Assembly (NCBI GenBank): GCA_026014665.1
Contig: JAOZHX010000017.1
Coordinates: 398,758 to 462,757, forward strand
Source of the DNA: Candidatus Bathyarchaeota archaeon
GTDB taxonomy: Archaea > Thermoproteota > Bathyarchaeia > Bathyarchaeales > Bathycorpusculaceae
Direction of reading: 5' to 3'
Length of the DNA stretch: 64,000 bases
Shown piece after piece: positions 9,595 to 18,415 of the stretch (position 1 is its first letter; each line of letters begins with the position of its first letter). The notes under the pieces are model-generated. The model made no database searches. It was given only the letters and a program-made list of their open reading frames with translations, and had not been told where the DNA came from. Position numbers and translations under genes: made by a program.

Positions 9595-10083
9595 TTGGAA
9601 ACTAAAAGTGCAAGACCCAATTGGGACCGATACTTCTTGGATTTATGCGAAGCCGTGGCTAAACGGGCAACATGTGACAGGGGAAGAAGCGGATGCGTCA
9701 TCGTCAAAGACAAACGCATCATGACCACTGGCTACGTGGGTGCTCCAGCCGGGTTGCCTCATTGCGACGAAGTTGGACACGATATGCGCAAAGTCTTCAA
9801 TTCCAACGGAGAAGTAACCCAACACTGCGTCCGAACGCTGCATGCTGAACAGAACGCGATCATTCAAGCGGCAAGGTTTGGGATTCCCTTGGAAGGCGCC
9901 ACGCTTTTTTGCAAGATGACGCCGTGCCGAACGTGCGCTATGATGATAATTAACGCGGGAATAAAGCGAGTTGTATGCGAGAGACGTTATCATGCTGACG
10001 CTGACACGATTGAGATGTTTAAGCAAGCTGGGATAGAATTAAACATCATGAACCATGAAGTCGAAAAGTACGATAAACAGTAA
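9595..10083 (+). CDS. dCMP deaminase family protein
   Basis: Zinc-dependent cytidine/deoxycytidylate deaminase fold of 162 residues. The catalytic HAE motif (LHAEQNAI, about residue 83) and the zinc-binding PCRTCAMM segment (about residue 112) are intact, and the N-terminal GRSGCVIVKDKRI and GYVGAPAGLPHCDEVGH segments match the dCMP deaminase (ComEB) family. It would convert dCMP to dUMP for thymidylate synthesis. The start is a TTG at 9595 with GGGGA about 10 bases upstream; no ATG is in a suitable place. The next gene is convergent. Confidence 0.9.
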   Translation: METKSARPNWDRYFLDLCEAVAKRATCDRGRSGCVIVKDKRIMTTGYVGAPAGLPHCDEVGHDMRKVFNSNGEVTQHCVRTLHAEQNAIIQAARFGIPLEGATLFCKMTPCRTCAMMIINAGIKRVVCERRYHADADTIEMFKQAGIELNIMNHEVEKYDKQ

Positions 10084-10139
10084 CGTGTAAGCTCGTTTTT
10101 GGGCTCAAAAAAATTTACGATCATACAGGCGCCTTTGGC

Positions 10140-10182
10140 ATGGTCGTGGTAACTACGACCATACGTATGGTCGTGGCAAATC
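10140..10182. repeat. Cluster of three ACGACCAT repeat units
   Basis: Between the convergent dCMP deaminase and hypothetical genes lie ATGGTCGTGGTAA (10140-10152), CTACGACCAT (10153-10162) and ATGGTCGTGGCAAATC (10167-10182). The last two form a perfect palindrome around TACGTA-like ACGT. The same words recur at 37112-37148, 40050-40083 and inside several genes. Confidence 0.6.
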
Positions 10183-10224
10183 AACGAGCGTACAGAAGGA
10201 GGGTTGATACAAAAAGCGTAATGC

Positions 10225-10554
10225 TTAACTGGGTTTGGGAACCACGATCCATTTGACATTGTCGAAACCATATTTTGTTATCAGTGGATCTAAGAAGTTT
10301 GGGGCTAAGGCATCGTCGATTTCTGAAAGAACCACGGCATCGCCGATCCTGTAAACAATTCCAATGACTGTAAGGTCTTTTAGTGGGGCATACTTCCCCC
10401 TGATTTCCCAGTATCCGGGTTCGCTGCGTCCGGCTTCCATTACCCAAGAATACTTATCCTCAGGATGCTTTCCTTGGGTGAAGTTGAAGGCGCAGACCAC
10501 ATCGCCGACGTCTTTGGGGTCATCTTTAGTTTTAACATAAACCCACATGGTCAT
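10225..10554 (-). CDS. Hypothetical protein
   Basis: Protein of about 109 residues that I do not recognise. The ATG at 10554 is preceded by AGGTG at good spacing; an in-frame GTG at 10563 is less likely. The sequence is balanced and aromatic-rich (MWVYVKTKDDPKDVGDVVCA, with YSWVMEAGRSEPGYWEI and KWIVVPKP), reads like a soluble beta-rich domain, and has no membrane segment or metal-binding cluster. It stands alone between a convergent deaminase and the HemK-like gene upstream on the same strand. Confidence 0.65.
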   Translation of the reverse strand: MTMWVYVKTKDDPKDVGDVVCAFNFTQGKHPEDKYSWVMEAGRSEPGYWEIRGKYAPLKDLTVIGIVYRIGDAVVLSEIDDALAPNFLDPLITKYGFDNVKWIVVPKPS

Positions 10555-10611
10555 GCAGAACACCTAGACATAATGAAGCAGTTTATGCCTTTAATTGTTT
10601 CTTTTGGCAAA

Positions 10612-11226
10612 CTACCGCTTAGCCTCTATCAACGTTAAGGTTTCAAAAAAAGGTAGTTTCCGCTGGGCCTTCACATGAGCCTTCAGATTATAGTCAGCAA
10701 ATTTACGGATGGTTTCCTCCACGCCAGCAAGAGTTGACTGCATTAAAAGCACCCTGCCGCCAACCTTGAGGTGCAACGGAACTTGAGCTATAAAGCGATC
10801 AAGGACCTCTCGCCCACTGGGGCCTCCTGCCCATGAGCGCTCAATCCACGCCAGCTCTTCATCTTCATCAGAAGGCAAATAAGGCGCGTTAAAAAGCACC
10901 AGATCGAAAAGTGCCGAGGGGTTTAGAGCCGAAAGCAAATCTGCCTGCAAAAAATCCACCTTGCCGTAAACGTGATTGAGCATAGCGTTCTGTCGAGCAC
11001 ACCGTACGGCATGCGGATTTATCTCCACTCCAACAACATGCCCAGCCTGCCTTGCTGCAACTATGGCAAGGACACCGCATCCGGTGCCGACATCCAAAAC
11101 CCATTCGCCCTCTCTTATGCCAAGGTTCTCAGCTAAAAGGTATGTATCCTCGGCAGGTTCATACACTTCTTCGTAGATGTCAAAACTATAGTTATTGAAA
11201 TACGTGCGTTTAGCTGGGTAAGGCAT
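10612..11226 (-). CDS. HemK/Mtq2-like protein N5-glutamine methyltransferase
   Basis: Class I methyltransferase of the archaeal HemK-like group that probably methylates the GGQ glutamine of release factor aRF1. The ATG at 11226 gives about 204 residues beginning MPYPAKRTYFNNYSFDIYEEVYEPAEDT; the open frame continues upstream, but that part lies inside ksgA. The sequence shows YEPAEDTYLL, SAM motif I DVGTGCGVLAI and motif IV NAPYLP (a form of NPPY usual in archaeal Mtq2). The 17-base overlap with ksgA, and the order L21e-rpo4-DUF655-ksgA-hemK, is a conserved archaeal translation operon. Confidence 0.88.
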   Translation of the reverse strand: MPYPAKRTYFNNYSFDIYEEVYEPAEDTYLLAENLGIREGEWVLDVGTGCGVLAIVAARQAGHVVGVEINPHAVRCARQNAMLNHVYGKVDFLQADLLSALNPSALFDLVLFNAPYLPSDEDEELAWIERSWAGGPSGREVLDRFIAQVPLHLKVGGRVLLMQSTLAGVEETIRKFADYNLKAHVKAQRKLPFFETLTLIEAKR

Positions 11227-12028
11227 CAAGGATTGCTCCGAAATCTTTGGGTGCCAACTCTCGCACTCGCTTATGCTGCAAGGGCAAACTGCAAGCAAGT
11301 TTTTCTGCGTCTAGCTTGCTTAACTTATAATTGCTTCTCAGGAAAGGCACAAGGGCTTTGGATAGTTTTTTGTTACGCTCAGTAAACAGCCACTTTACCA
11401 ACCGCAAAAACAGCGCTTCATCGAGGACTTCAAAAGCTTTTTTCTTCCAGGGTTTTAGGCTTATGATCACGGAATCAACTTCTGGCCGGGGGTAAAACAT
11501 TTCTTTGGGTACAATATCCAAAAGCGCTACTTCTGCATGTTGGTAACCCACGACCATCAACCACCCGTATTCCTCGCTGCCTACTTCAGCAACGAGTCGC
11601 TGAGCGAACTCTTTCTGTACAATCAGTACAGCGCAATCGATTCTTCGCTCAAAAAGCCAGGTTACGAACTGAGAGGATAAGTAGTATGGGGGAATGGCTA
11701 TGACTTTGTTGAAGGGCGGCAAGGGTGCTTTCAAAACGTCACCTACAATCACGCTGACGTTACCCAATCCGCCAACCTGTTCACACAACACCTTGGCAAC
11801 TTGCGGGTCTTTCTCAACAGCCACGACAGCCCTACACTTATCAGCCAAGAAACGCGTTAGAAAACCGAAGCCTGCCCCAGCATCCAACACTACATCCGAA
11901 CTTTCAAGCTCAGCGTAACTGCAAAGTCTAGCGTACAGAGATGGCTCAACCATGAAGTTCTGTCCCAAAAGCTTGTTCGGGGTAATTCGGTAAGCTCGAA
12001 GTAGCTGCTTCGTTTCCTCAAGACTCAT
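11210..12028 (-). CDS. ksgA: Ribosomal RNA small subunit dimethyladenosine transferase KsgA/Dim1
   Basis: Dimethylates the two adjacent adenosines in the 3'-terminal helix of 16S rRNA, a late small-subunit maturation step. The 272-residue protein shows the family start (TPNKLLGQNFMVEPSL), SAM motif I LDAGAGFGFLTRFLA, the acidic motif AVEKDP and motif IV IPPYYLSSQ, where other members have NLPY. The C-terminal part (about 180-272) is the helical rRNA-binding domain. It sits inside the L21e-rpo4-DUF655-ksgA-hemK operon and overlaps hemK. Confidence 0.94.
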   Translation of the reverse strand: MSLEETKQLLRAYRITPNKLLGQNFMVEPSLYARLCSYAELESSDVVLDAGAGFGFLTRFLADKCRAVVAVEKDPQVAKVLCEQVGGLGNVSVIVGDVLKAPLPPFNKVIAIPPYYLSSQFVTWLFERRIDCAVLIVQKEFAQRLVAEVGSEEYGWLMVVGYQHAEVALLDIVPKEMFYPRPEVDSVIISLKPWKKKAFEVLDEALFLRLVKWLFTERNKKLSKALVPFLRSNYKLSKLDAEKLACSLPLQHKRVRELAPKDFGAILDALPS

Positions 12029-12037
12029 GTATATGCC

Positions 12038-12604
12038 TTACTGTGCCCGCGTAAACAAACGATACTTACTATCACCCTCGAGTTCTTCTAGCACACGTTT
12101 CGTGATCAATTTGGCAGGGCTCGGGAGTTCGGTACGTTTTTGAAGGTCGTCAAAACTTTCAAAAGGCTTTCGGTCACGTTCATTGATGACCTGCCACATG
12201 TATTTTTTGCCGATACCTGGAACCAGTTCCAAGGCATGCATACGAGGTGTGATTGCTCGCGCGGTGTTGAAGAAGTTAACAAACCACCTTTCTCTATTGA
12301 GCACAATACGGTTGACTACGCTGGGAAGCTCAGCTTTCGCAGCAGCGGTCAACTCATCATATCCAACGCGACCTATGATGTAGGTGACTTCCTCACGTGA
12401 GTCTTTCCCCACGTGCACGCGGTCGCCAGGCTTTAGAACTAACCCTTCTTTAACTAAGGCCTCCAAAAGTGTAAAGAACTCTTCGCCTACACACTGGATT
12501 AGGGCGCCTGCTCGGTAACCTGCACGTCCGGTGGGTCGAAACCCTGGCTTTCCGTGCGGGAGGAAATCTAGCACGTAAGCGTTCTCTTCATACCGCTTCT
12601 CCAT
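12038..12604 (-). CDS. DUF655 family putative RNA/DNA-binding protein
   Basis: Archaeal COG1491/DUF655 protein of about 188 residues from the ATG at 12604 (a GTG three codons earlier is possible). The N-terminal KRYEENAYVLDFLPHG and the OB-like segment are typical. The C-terminal ALELVPGIGKKYMWQVINER is a helix-hairpin-helix that usually contacts nucleic acid. Its exact role is not established, but its fixed place next to rpo4 and ksgA points to ribosome or tRNA function. It ends ten bases before ksgA starts. Confidence 0.88.
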   Translation of the reverse strand: MEKRYEENAYVLDFLPHGKPGFRPTGRAGYRAGALIQCVGEEFFTLLEALVKEGLVLKPGDRVHVGKDSREEVTYIIGRVGYDELTAAAKAELPSVVNRIVLNRERWFVNFFNTARAITPRMHALELVPGIGKKYMWQVINERDRKPFESFDDLQKRTELPSPAKLITKRVLEELEGDSKYRLFTRAQ

Positions 12605-12667
12605 AATAGTCACTGTGTCCGCTAATTATTCAGTGGTCACTGCTTAAAAATACTTAGTCGCTTTCGT

Positions 12668-13006
12668 TTATTTTAACGTACGATTCTCGCTTAAAAGATC
12701 AACAATAGCCTTCAATTTCGCCGTTTCAATTATTTTGCGACCACCCGCTAAGAACACCCGCAACTCATCCACTGTCTCAGGCATGCAATTGACGATCTGA
12801 ACCGCCTCGGCCTCATCTATATCGTATTCCTTTACCAAAGTCTGCAGCAATTCTTCGGCTTTCTCCGGTTCAGCTTTTGAGAACTTGTTGACATAATCGA
12901 GAGTTCTGCGCTGGAATTGATCTAGATTCTCTTCCCCGATGCTTTCCAGAACCTTCTTAACTTGCGGCAGAGTCAAGCGGCTTTCGCTTACTTCTCTTTT
13001 GCTCAT
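12668..13006 (-). CDS. rpo4: DNA-directed RNA polymerase subunit Rpo4 (RpoF)
   Basis: Stalk subunit of archaeal RNA polymerase, partner of Rpo7, homologous to eukaryotic Rpb4. About 112 residues from the ATG at 13006 (MSKREVSESRLT); a TTG at 13015 overlapping the L21e stop is the alternative start. The HRDC-like helical C-terminal part has the family pattern in RTLDYVNKFSKAEPEKAEEL and AVQIVNCMPETVDELRVFL. Directly downstream of rpl21e and upstream of DUF655, as in many archaea. No rpo7 is present in the window. Confidence 0.93.
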   Translation of the reverse strand: MSKREVSESRLTLPQVKKVLESIGEENLDQFQRRTLDYVNKFSKAEPEKAEELLQTLVKEYDIDEAEAVQIVNCMPETVDELRVFLAGGRKIIETAKLKAIVDLLSENRTLK

Positions 13007-13011
13007 ACTGC

Positions 13012-13308
13012 TCAACTACCTGTATAAGGCTCAAGATGCTCAGACCGCACGATGATTTGTTTGACAGCTTCACCTTGCGGAACACTTACAACATAGGCCC
13101 TGCCTCGTTTCTCAACTATTTTGCCTATTTTGCCGTGGAATCGTTTATGAGGCATACTCTTCTGCACGCTAGAATCCATTTTTATGATAACTTCTGAACC
13201 TGGAGCGTACTCTTGAAGAATCTTGCCTATGTTTGGCTTACCTTTCGCACGAGTGGGTTTACGCAGTAGACTGCGAGTACCCGAATAATAGCCTTTTGAA
13301 CCTCTCAT
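13012..13308 (-). CDS. rpl21e: 50S ribosomal protein L21e
   Basis: Archaeal/eukaryotic large-subunit protein. The ATG at 13308 follows GGTGA at correct spacing and gives the classic start MRGSKGYYSGTR, with 98 residues; the frame upstream to a GTG at 13320 is probably leader. The SH3-like fold segments VIIKMDSSVQKSMPHKRFHG and GKIVEKRGRAYVV are clear. It is followed with overlap by rpo4, and preceded by pus10 and srp54, all on the minus strand. Confidence 0.95.
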   Translation of the reverse strand: MRGSKGYYSGTRSLLRKPTRAKGKPNIGKILQEYAPGSEVIIKMDSSVQKSMPHKRFHGKIGKIVEKRGRAYVVSVPQGEAVKQIIVRSEHLEPYTGS

Positions 13309-13331
13309 CTTGTCTTTCACCTATCTTTCTT

Positions 13332-14666
13332 TTATTCCATGATTACGTTGAGAACGTCAAGCTTAAGCGTCTTCGCTGGGTTTCCAAGCAAATCCGCCAC
13401 GTTCGGTTGTGTGCGTCCATCGTCTCCAGACACCAATTCTTTAACGTAGAGCCCGCCTTGGCAACGAATTTCCAGCAGAGCTCTCTTAAGCGACACCTTC
13501 TTAACTTTAACCTTATATATGTACCTTTCCCGTACAATATCTGCCCTTCGATGCATAACCCGCCGTGGAGTCTGCTGCTTCACTGTTACGTTTGAAAACG
13601 TTTCCTCAATAAGGCGCAAATCAGAGTCTGATAAGTCTTTTTCAAACTCTGCCAGCAAAGCATACTCCTTCACGGCTCCTTCCCCCTTCTTAAGATGCCT
13701 GACAACATCCTTGTTTGTAAACTGCAAATCAAACACTTCAACCTTCCCAGATGCACTGGCATTAACCGCATCCTCAACATGCTTCAAATCAACAGAACGT
13801 TTCTTGGGCTTAGAAACCTCAATTACAAAGGGCCGCCCGCTTCCCAGCATGCGGGCATCGATGTCCTCGCGTCCCGAAGCATGGAAGAATGAATCTTCGC
13901 CTTCTGTGGCTTCCAGCAGAGGTTTAGAAGCGTACTCTTCTACTGATTCAGGATACATCTTGCCCGTGCCACCACATTGCTCACAGCCTCTTCCGCGGCA
14001 TCTGGAACAGAACCATTTTGACTGTGGAATGTCACGCGCCAATTTGCGGTACCTGCCCGTGACAAACAAGGGGTTGGGCTGGATTCGCACTTGCTCAGTG
14101 AAGGGGTTGATTACTACGACCATGTCAGGCTTTAAGTATTCAGTTTCTTTTCCAGTGCGTTTGCCTATTGCTTTACCGAACACTCTGCCGAATTCATGCC
14201 GAAGGCTCTCGCCGTAAGCAATGTTGAATTGAGCTTTAAACTCATCTTCCCTCTCCTCAACCTCGGTTGGCAACTCGATGCCGACAAGAAAAGTGGTAAA
14301 CTCGTAGCCGTCGACTGCTTGCAATGACTTATCAGTTAAACCGTCAATGAGTTCAAACTTGCCATCGCACAAGAAGCATCTTTGGCTAGAACTTTGTTTT
14401 GAGACACGCTTCTTTAGGTGCTTTAGGGTTTCTTGGGCTTCTCTGGAAAAGCCGTTAGTCGCTAAAACCTTAAGCCGCTTCACGCCTTCGAGGCATTTTT
14501 CCGCGGTGGCTAGGTCGTTGGCTTGCATCGTCAAGCACACCTTGAGCGCTTGGCCACGAACGTTGTTTTCCATGCTGTAACCGAGAAGGGCAAATTGCCT
14601 GCCTAAGCAGTGGTCGCAAAGGGGGTACTTGTTGAGCAACTCGAAGGCTTTTTCTAAAAGATCCAT
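13332..14666 (-). CDS. pus10: tRNA pseudouridine synthase Pus10
   Basis: Makes pseudouridine 54 and 55 in the T-loop of archaeal tRNAs. The 444-residue protein has an N-terminal zinc/THUMP-like domain with CDHCLGR (residues 18-24) and CFLCDGK (about 96-102), a spacer with CSRCRGRGCEQCGGTGKMYP around residue 210, and the catalytic domain with the key aspartate in GREDIDARMLGSGRPF. The C-terminal LEIRCQGGLYVKELVSGDDGR segment is also characteristic. A gap of ten bases separates it from srp54 upstream, and it is followed by rpl21e. Confidence 0.95.
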   Translation of the reverse strand: MDLLEKAFELLNKYPLCDHCLGRQFALLGYSMENNVRGQALKVCLTMQANDLATAEKCLEGVKRLKVLATNGFSREAQETLKHLKKRVSKQSSSQRCFLCDGKFELIDGLTDKSLQAVDGYEFTTFLVGIELPTEVEEREDEFKAQFNIAYGESLRHEFGRVFGKAIGKRTGKETEYLKPDMVVVINPFTEQVRIQPNPLFVTGRYRKLARDIPQSKWFCSRCRGRGCEQCGGTGKMYPESVEEYASKPLLEATEGEDSFFHASGREDIDARMLGSGRPFVIEVSKPKKRSVDLKHVEDAVNASASGKVEVFDLQFTNKDVVRHLKKGEGAVKEYALLAEFEKDLSDSDLRLIEETFSNVTVKQQTPRRVMHRRADIVRERYIYKVKVKKVSLKRALLEIRCQGGLYVKELVSGDDGRTQPNVADLLGNPAKTLKLDVLNVIME

Positions 14667-14676
14667 ACTGCTTAGC

Positions 14677-16023
14677 CTACTTAATGCCTGCAGGCATTCC
14701 CATGCCTTTGCCGCCTAACCCAAACGGCAGCTTCTTTTTGCGCTTAAACATCTTTAACATCTTTCGCATCATAACGTACTGCTTGAGGAGTTCTTTAACG
14801 TCCTTCTCTGTAGTCCCTGAGCCACGGGCGATGCGTCTAGCGCGGGAAGAATTGAGGATTTTGGGGTTTTCTTTCTCATCAGGCGTCATAGACTGTATGA
14901 TAACACGCCACTTATCAAGGCGGCCTTCTGCTGTGTTGAGCATTTCGTCTGGGATATCATAAGACATGCCAGGCAGCATCTTGAGCACCTTGCTAAACGG
15001 CCCCATGTTTTTAACAGCACTAAACTGTTCATACATATCAGTCAGGGTGAATTTGCCGCTGAGGATTTCCTTTGCCTTTTTCTGGGGCACCTTGATTTCT
15101 GCATCATGCACTTTTTCGAGCAACGTTTCTAGGTCGCCCATACCTAAGAGGCGCCCAACGAATCGTGAGGGTATGAAAGCTTCAAGGTCTTCGATTTTTT
15201 CGCCTGTCCCTATAAACTTGATAGGCGCTCCTGTCGCCGCTACTGCGGAGAGGGCGCCACCTCCACGTGAGGAACCGTCGAGTTTGGTTACGATGATTGC
15301 GCCGATGGGTGTAGCTTCATGGAAGGTTTTGGCTTGGATGAGCGCTTGCTGCCCGATTGTGCCGTCGATGACCATTATGACTTCGTCGGGCTTGATGTGT
15401 TTCTCAAGGTCCTTCATTTCTTTGATGAGGTCTTTTTCTTCTTTGTGTCGCCCCGCAGTGTCAACGATGATGAGGTCCTTGTCAGCATACTGTTTAAGTC
15501 CTTCCCGCACGACTTTGACAGGGTCTTTGGCTTTTGGGTCGCCGTAAACAGGCAGGTTAATTCTTGCGGCTAACTGTTGCAGTTGTGCAAAGGCACCTGG
15601 GCGATAAGTGTCCGCGCAGATTAACCCAACCTTTAGGGCTCTTTTCTGGAAGTACTTCGCTAACTTTGCAGCGTGAGTGGTCTTGCCAGAGCCTTGAATT
15701 CCAACGAGCATGATGATTTTTTTCTTACCCGGTTCCACCTTGAGGGGTACAGGTTTGTCACCCACGAAACGGGTTAACTCTTCATAGACTACTTTTATGA
15801 CGTGTTCTCGCCTTGAAATGCCCGGTGGCACCTTTTCGTTTAGCGCTCGTTCTTCGATGCGTTTGGAGATCTCTAGTACGAGTTTGACGTTGACGTCTGC
15901 TTGGAGCAGGGCGCGTTGGATGTCACGAACCAGTTCCTTCACTGCCGCTTCGTCCACTACGCCAGCTCTAAACAGTTTCTTTATGGCAGAAGTTAAAGAT
16001 GAACCTAGTTTGTCAAGTGCCAT
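14677..16023 (-). CDS. srp54: Signal recognition particle 54 kDa protein
   Basis: GTPase of the SRP, binding signal peptides and 7S RNA and docking at FtsY. At 448 residues it has the N domain, the G domain with GIQGSGKTTHAAKLA (P-loop, about residue 107), DTAGRHKEEKD and TKLDGSSRGGGALSA, and the C-terminal methionine-rich M domain (KMLPGMSYDIPDEM, SRARRIARGSGTTEKDV) that binds SRP RNA and the signal peptide. First gene of the srp54-pus10-rpl21e-rpo4-DUF655-ksgA-hemK run. No SRP RNA gene was recognised nearby. Confidence 0.97.
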   Translation of the reverse strand: MALDKLGSSLTSAIKKLFRAGVVDEAAVKELVRDIQRALLQADVNVKLVLEISKRIEERALNEKVPPGISRREHVIKVVYEELTRFVGDKPVPLKVEPGKKKIIMLVGIQGSGKTTHAAKLAKYFQKRALKVGLICADTYRPGAFAQLQQLAARINLPVYGDPKAKDPVKVVREGLKQYADKDLIIVDTAGRHKEEKDLIKEMKDLEKHIKPDEVIMVIDGTIGQQALIQAKTFHEATPIGAIIVTKLDGSSRGGGALSAVAATGAPIKFIGTGEKIEDLEAFIPSRFVGRLLGMGDLETLLEKVHDAEIKVPQKKAKEILSGKFTLTDMYEQFSAVKNMGPFSKVLKMLPGMSYDIPDEMLNTAEGRLDKWRVIIQSMTPDEKENPKILNSSRARRIARGSGTTEKDVKELLKQYVMMRKMLKMFKRKKKLPFGLGGKGMGMPAGIK

Positions 16024-16288
16024 CAGAGTCTCCAGCCCTAAATATTCATCGTTTCTTTTAGATAAAGATTACAGTTAAAAGCCCATGAAAACAGGCGCGT
16101 TTTGGCGACTTGGTATTTTTGCTAATTCTGAAGCCTCAGTTTCCCCATTTTTAGCATTCTTCACAATTCAGACGGCTCTTCATGCATCATCGGCTTCACA
16201 GCAAGGATGCTTCAAGCTAGAACATAAAGTTTAATGGGAAAATCTTAAAACAGAACCGGCACAATCCAAGATGTAAACGGTGAGGTAG

Positions 16289-16489
16289 TTGACTGCCGAG
16301 AGAGCAATCCATGCTACGATTTTTATCCTCTTACTTGTAGGCTTGACGGTTTTAAGCGCATGGATTAGCTACAGTTACTTACAAAACGACCTTGTCTTGT
16401 TAATCGCATGCATTCCATTAAGTTGGGGAATAATCCTGCTGGCGATGTACGTGGGTTTTAACAAGCTTGGCTGGAAATGGTGGAAATAA
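16289..16489 (+). CDS. Small two-helix membrane protein
   Basis: 66-residue protein starting at a TTG, with a GGTGAGGTA ribosome site just before it. Two hydrophobic segments (about residues 8-28 and 34-54, the second ending in VGFNKLGWKWWK) predict a hairpin in the membrane with a basic, Trp-rich C-terminus. I know no family for it. It lies alone between srp54 (divergent) and aIF5A (convergent). Confidence 0.55.
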   Translation: MTAERAIHATIFILLLVGLTVLSAWISYSYLQNDLVLLIACIPLSWGIILLAMYVGFNKLGWKWWK

Positions 16490-16546
16490 ATAAACCCATT
16501 AAAGAGCCTGTAAAGCAAAGGAAAGAAAAAATCGAATTACTGTTAA

Positions 16547-16939
16547 CTATTTTGCTCGGACGATTTTGACTTTACCGAGAATTTTCCAATACTCAATCTC
16601 GGTGCCCGGAGTGAGCTTTGCTTTAAGGTCTTCTTCATCTGGAAATGGCGCATCAATATATTCGTAAGTTTCTAAGTCCATAATCTGGACCCCGTTTGGA
16701 TTTACGGCAAAAACTTGCCCCGGACGCTTGTCGATTATGGGGATTTCTGCGCTCGCATCGACTGGTTTGACGAACTGCCTTTTTTGGTTATCAAAAATGC
16801 CAATTGCTACTATTCGGGCTTTTGCGGAACCGTGTTTTCCAGGCTTGGATTTTGCTATGTCCACGATGCGGCAGGGTTCGCCGTCAATCATCATGTAACC
16901 GCCAACTCGAAGTTCTCCGACATCTACGGGTCTGCTCAT
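16547..16939 (-). CDS. eif5a: Translation initiation factor 5A (aIF5A)
   Basis: Binds the ribosomal E site and helps peptide-bond formation on difficult sequences; it is activated by modification of one lysine to (deoxy)hypusine. The 130-residue protein has both domains: the N-terminal SH3-like domain with the modification loop SKPGKHGSAK (Lys35) and the C-terminal OB fold (VFAVNPNGVQIMDLETYEY). The ATG follows GGTGAG. It is divergent from nadK, with about 90 bases of shared promoter region. No deoxyhypusine synthase gene is in the window. Confidence 0.97.
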   Translation of the reverse strand: MSRPVDVGELRVGGYMMIDGEPCRIVDIAKSKPGKHGSAKARIVAIGIFDNQKRQFVKPVDASAEIPIIDKRPGQVFAVNPNGVQIMDLETYEYIDAPFPDEEDLKAKLTPGTEIEYWKILGKVKIVRAK

Positions 16940-16988
16940 ACACTCACCACAGTATAGATTCTACTCAATGCATTCTAAACAACACCCA

Positions 16989-16994
16989 TATATA
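16989..16994 (+). promoter_or_regulatory. TATA box of the nadK-nob1 operon
   Basis: TATATA about 40 bases upstream of the nadK ATG, in the intergenic region shared with the divergent aIF5A gene. The leader would carry the GGAGCGGTGG ribosome-binding site seen just before 17031. Confidence 0.5.
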
Positions 16995-17030
16995 GATTAA
17001 GGTTTATCGCTATTACGGAGCGGTGGAACA

Positions 17031-17870
17031 ATGTTCAAAAGCGTTGGATTAATCGCCCGCTATGACCAAAAACAAGCGCTAAAACTCACAGAGAAGTTAG
17101 CTGAGTACATAGCAAGCAAAGGTTTGAAGGTTTACGTAGAAGACACCCTTGCAGACAAGGTTAGAACCAAGGAAGAATTTGTTCCACTCTCAAAACTTAA
17201 CGTTGATTTTTTAGTTACAATAGGCGGCGACGGAACTATTCTTCGCGCGTGCATCAACGTGCCCAAGCCTGAACCGCCAATCTTGGCAATAAACATGGGC
17301 GTTAGAGGTTTCCTAACAGAAGTGGAACCAAATTGTGCTTATGAAGCTGTGGAGCGAGCGCTCGAAGGCGACTTTAAGATAGAGAAATGTGCAAAACTTG
17401 CTGTTTCAGCAGGCGACAAGGCAATTCCGGACGCGTTAAACGATGTGGTTCTTTCCGCAGGTGAACCCTCAAAGATTCTTTATGCACAGATCTGTAAAGA
17501 TGGAAAGCCCATCTTGAAGTGTCAAGCTGACGGCTTAATCGTGGCAACCCAAACTGGCTCCACGGGGTATTCTCTATCAGCTGGTGGCCCAGTTTTAGAC
17601 CGAGAGGTAGATGCGTTTGTTTTGACGCCGATTTGTTCGTTGACTGTGTTTCATTCGCTTGTGTTTCCAGCTGATTCTGAAATCACTTTTAACATCGTTC
17701 GACCCAGAGAAATGCTCGTTCTCATCGATGGAAACTACCGCAAACTCGTAAACTGTGATGAGCCGCCGCTGAAGGTTACAAGGTCCAAGAATGTGTCGTC
17801 GTTTATTCGTTTTGAAACAGAGTTCTATGATAGGTTGCGCAATAGGTTGCTGTTTAAGGGAACGGAATGA
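17031..17870 (+). CDS. nadK: NAD kinase
   Basis: Phosphorylates NAD to NADP. The 279-residue protein has the NAD kinase signature GGDGTILRA (about residue 65), NMGVRGFLTEVEP, and the conserved TGSTGYSLSAGGPV loop. The ATG follows a purine-rich GGAGCGGTGG. Its stop overlaps the start of nob1 by four bases (ATGA), showing translational coupling of a cofactor kinase with a ribosome-maturation nuclease. Confidence 0.95.
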   Translation: MFKSVGLIARYDQKQALKLTEKLAEYIASKGLKVYVEDTLADKVRTKEEFVPLSKLNVDFLVTIGGDGTILRACINVPKPEPPILAINMGVRGFLTEVEPNCAYEAVERALEGDFKIEKCAKLAVSAGDKAIPDALNDVVLSAGEPSKILYAQICKDGKPILKCQADGLIVATQTGSTGYSLSAGGPVLDREVDAFVLTPICSLTVFHSLVFPADSEITFNIVRPREMLVLIDGNYRKLVNCDEPPLKVTRSKNVSSFIRFETEFYDRLRNRLLFKGTE

Positions 17871-18409
17871 ACCGCCAAGCCGACGGCCAAATTAAGCGCA
17901 TAGTTGTCTTAGATACTTCTGCTTTTGTGGCAGGGTATGATCCTTTCTCGCTCGGTGTTGAACAGGTGACTGTGCCCAAAGTTGAGGAGGAGATAAGACG
18001 CAATTCTATGGTTAAGATGCGTCTGCAAACAGCCGTTGAAAACGGCAAATTACAAGTTATAGCGCCCTCAGAAGTCTATTCACGTCAAATTAAGTCGTAC
18101 GCGGGTAAGATTGGCGATGTGTGGAAGCTATCTGAAACGGATATGCAGCTTTTGGCACTTGCCCTTCAGCTAAAGTCAGAGGGGTTTAAGCCTCAGGTTA
18201 TTTCCGATGACTACTCAATACAGAACGTCGCAAAACAAATGGGGGTAGAGTTCTTGTCACTGGCAACTTTTGGTATCAAGCGCCCGTTAGAGTGGATGCG
18301 GTACTGCCCTGCTTGCCATCGCGAGTACCCTGCCGACAGCAAATCCAATGAATGCCAAGTTTGCGGCACAGAACTAAAACGAAAGCCTCGCAAGCAAAGA
18401 ACAAAATAG
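17867..18409 (+). CDS. nob1: Endoribonuclease Nob1
   Basis: PIN-domain nuclease that cuts pre-16S rRNA at its 3' end during small-subunit maturation. Catalytic acidic residues are visible: Asp16 in VVLDTSAF, the pair in EEEIRR, Asp92 in SETDMQLLALAL and Asp114/115 in ISDDYS. The C-terminal zinc ribbon (YCPACHREYP and CQVCGTEL) and basic tail match archaeal Nob1. 180 residues is the usual archaeal length. It overlaps nadK by four bases. Confidence 0.93.
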   Translation: MNRQADGQIKRIVVLDTSAFVAGYDPFSLGVEQVTVPKVEEEIRRNSMVKMRLQTAVENGKLQVIAPSEVYSRQIKSYAGKIGDVWKLSETDMQLLALALQLKSEGFKPQVISDDYSIQNVAKQMGVEFLSLATFGIKRPLEWMRYCPACHREYPADSKSNECQVCGTELKRKPRKQRTK

Positions 18410-18415
18410 CGTTTA

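Noticed and set aside
13519..14217. Long plus-strand frame of 232 codons opposite pus10
   Set aside because: Complement of the clearly conserved Pus10 coding sequence; Ser/Arg/Pro-rich and without family features.
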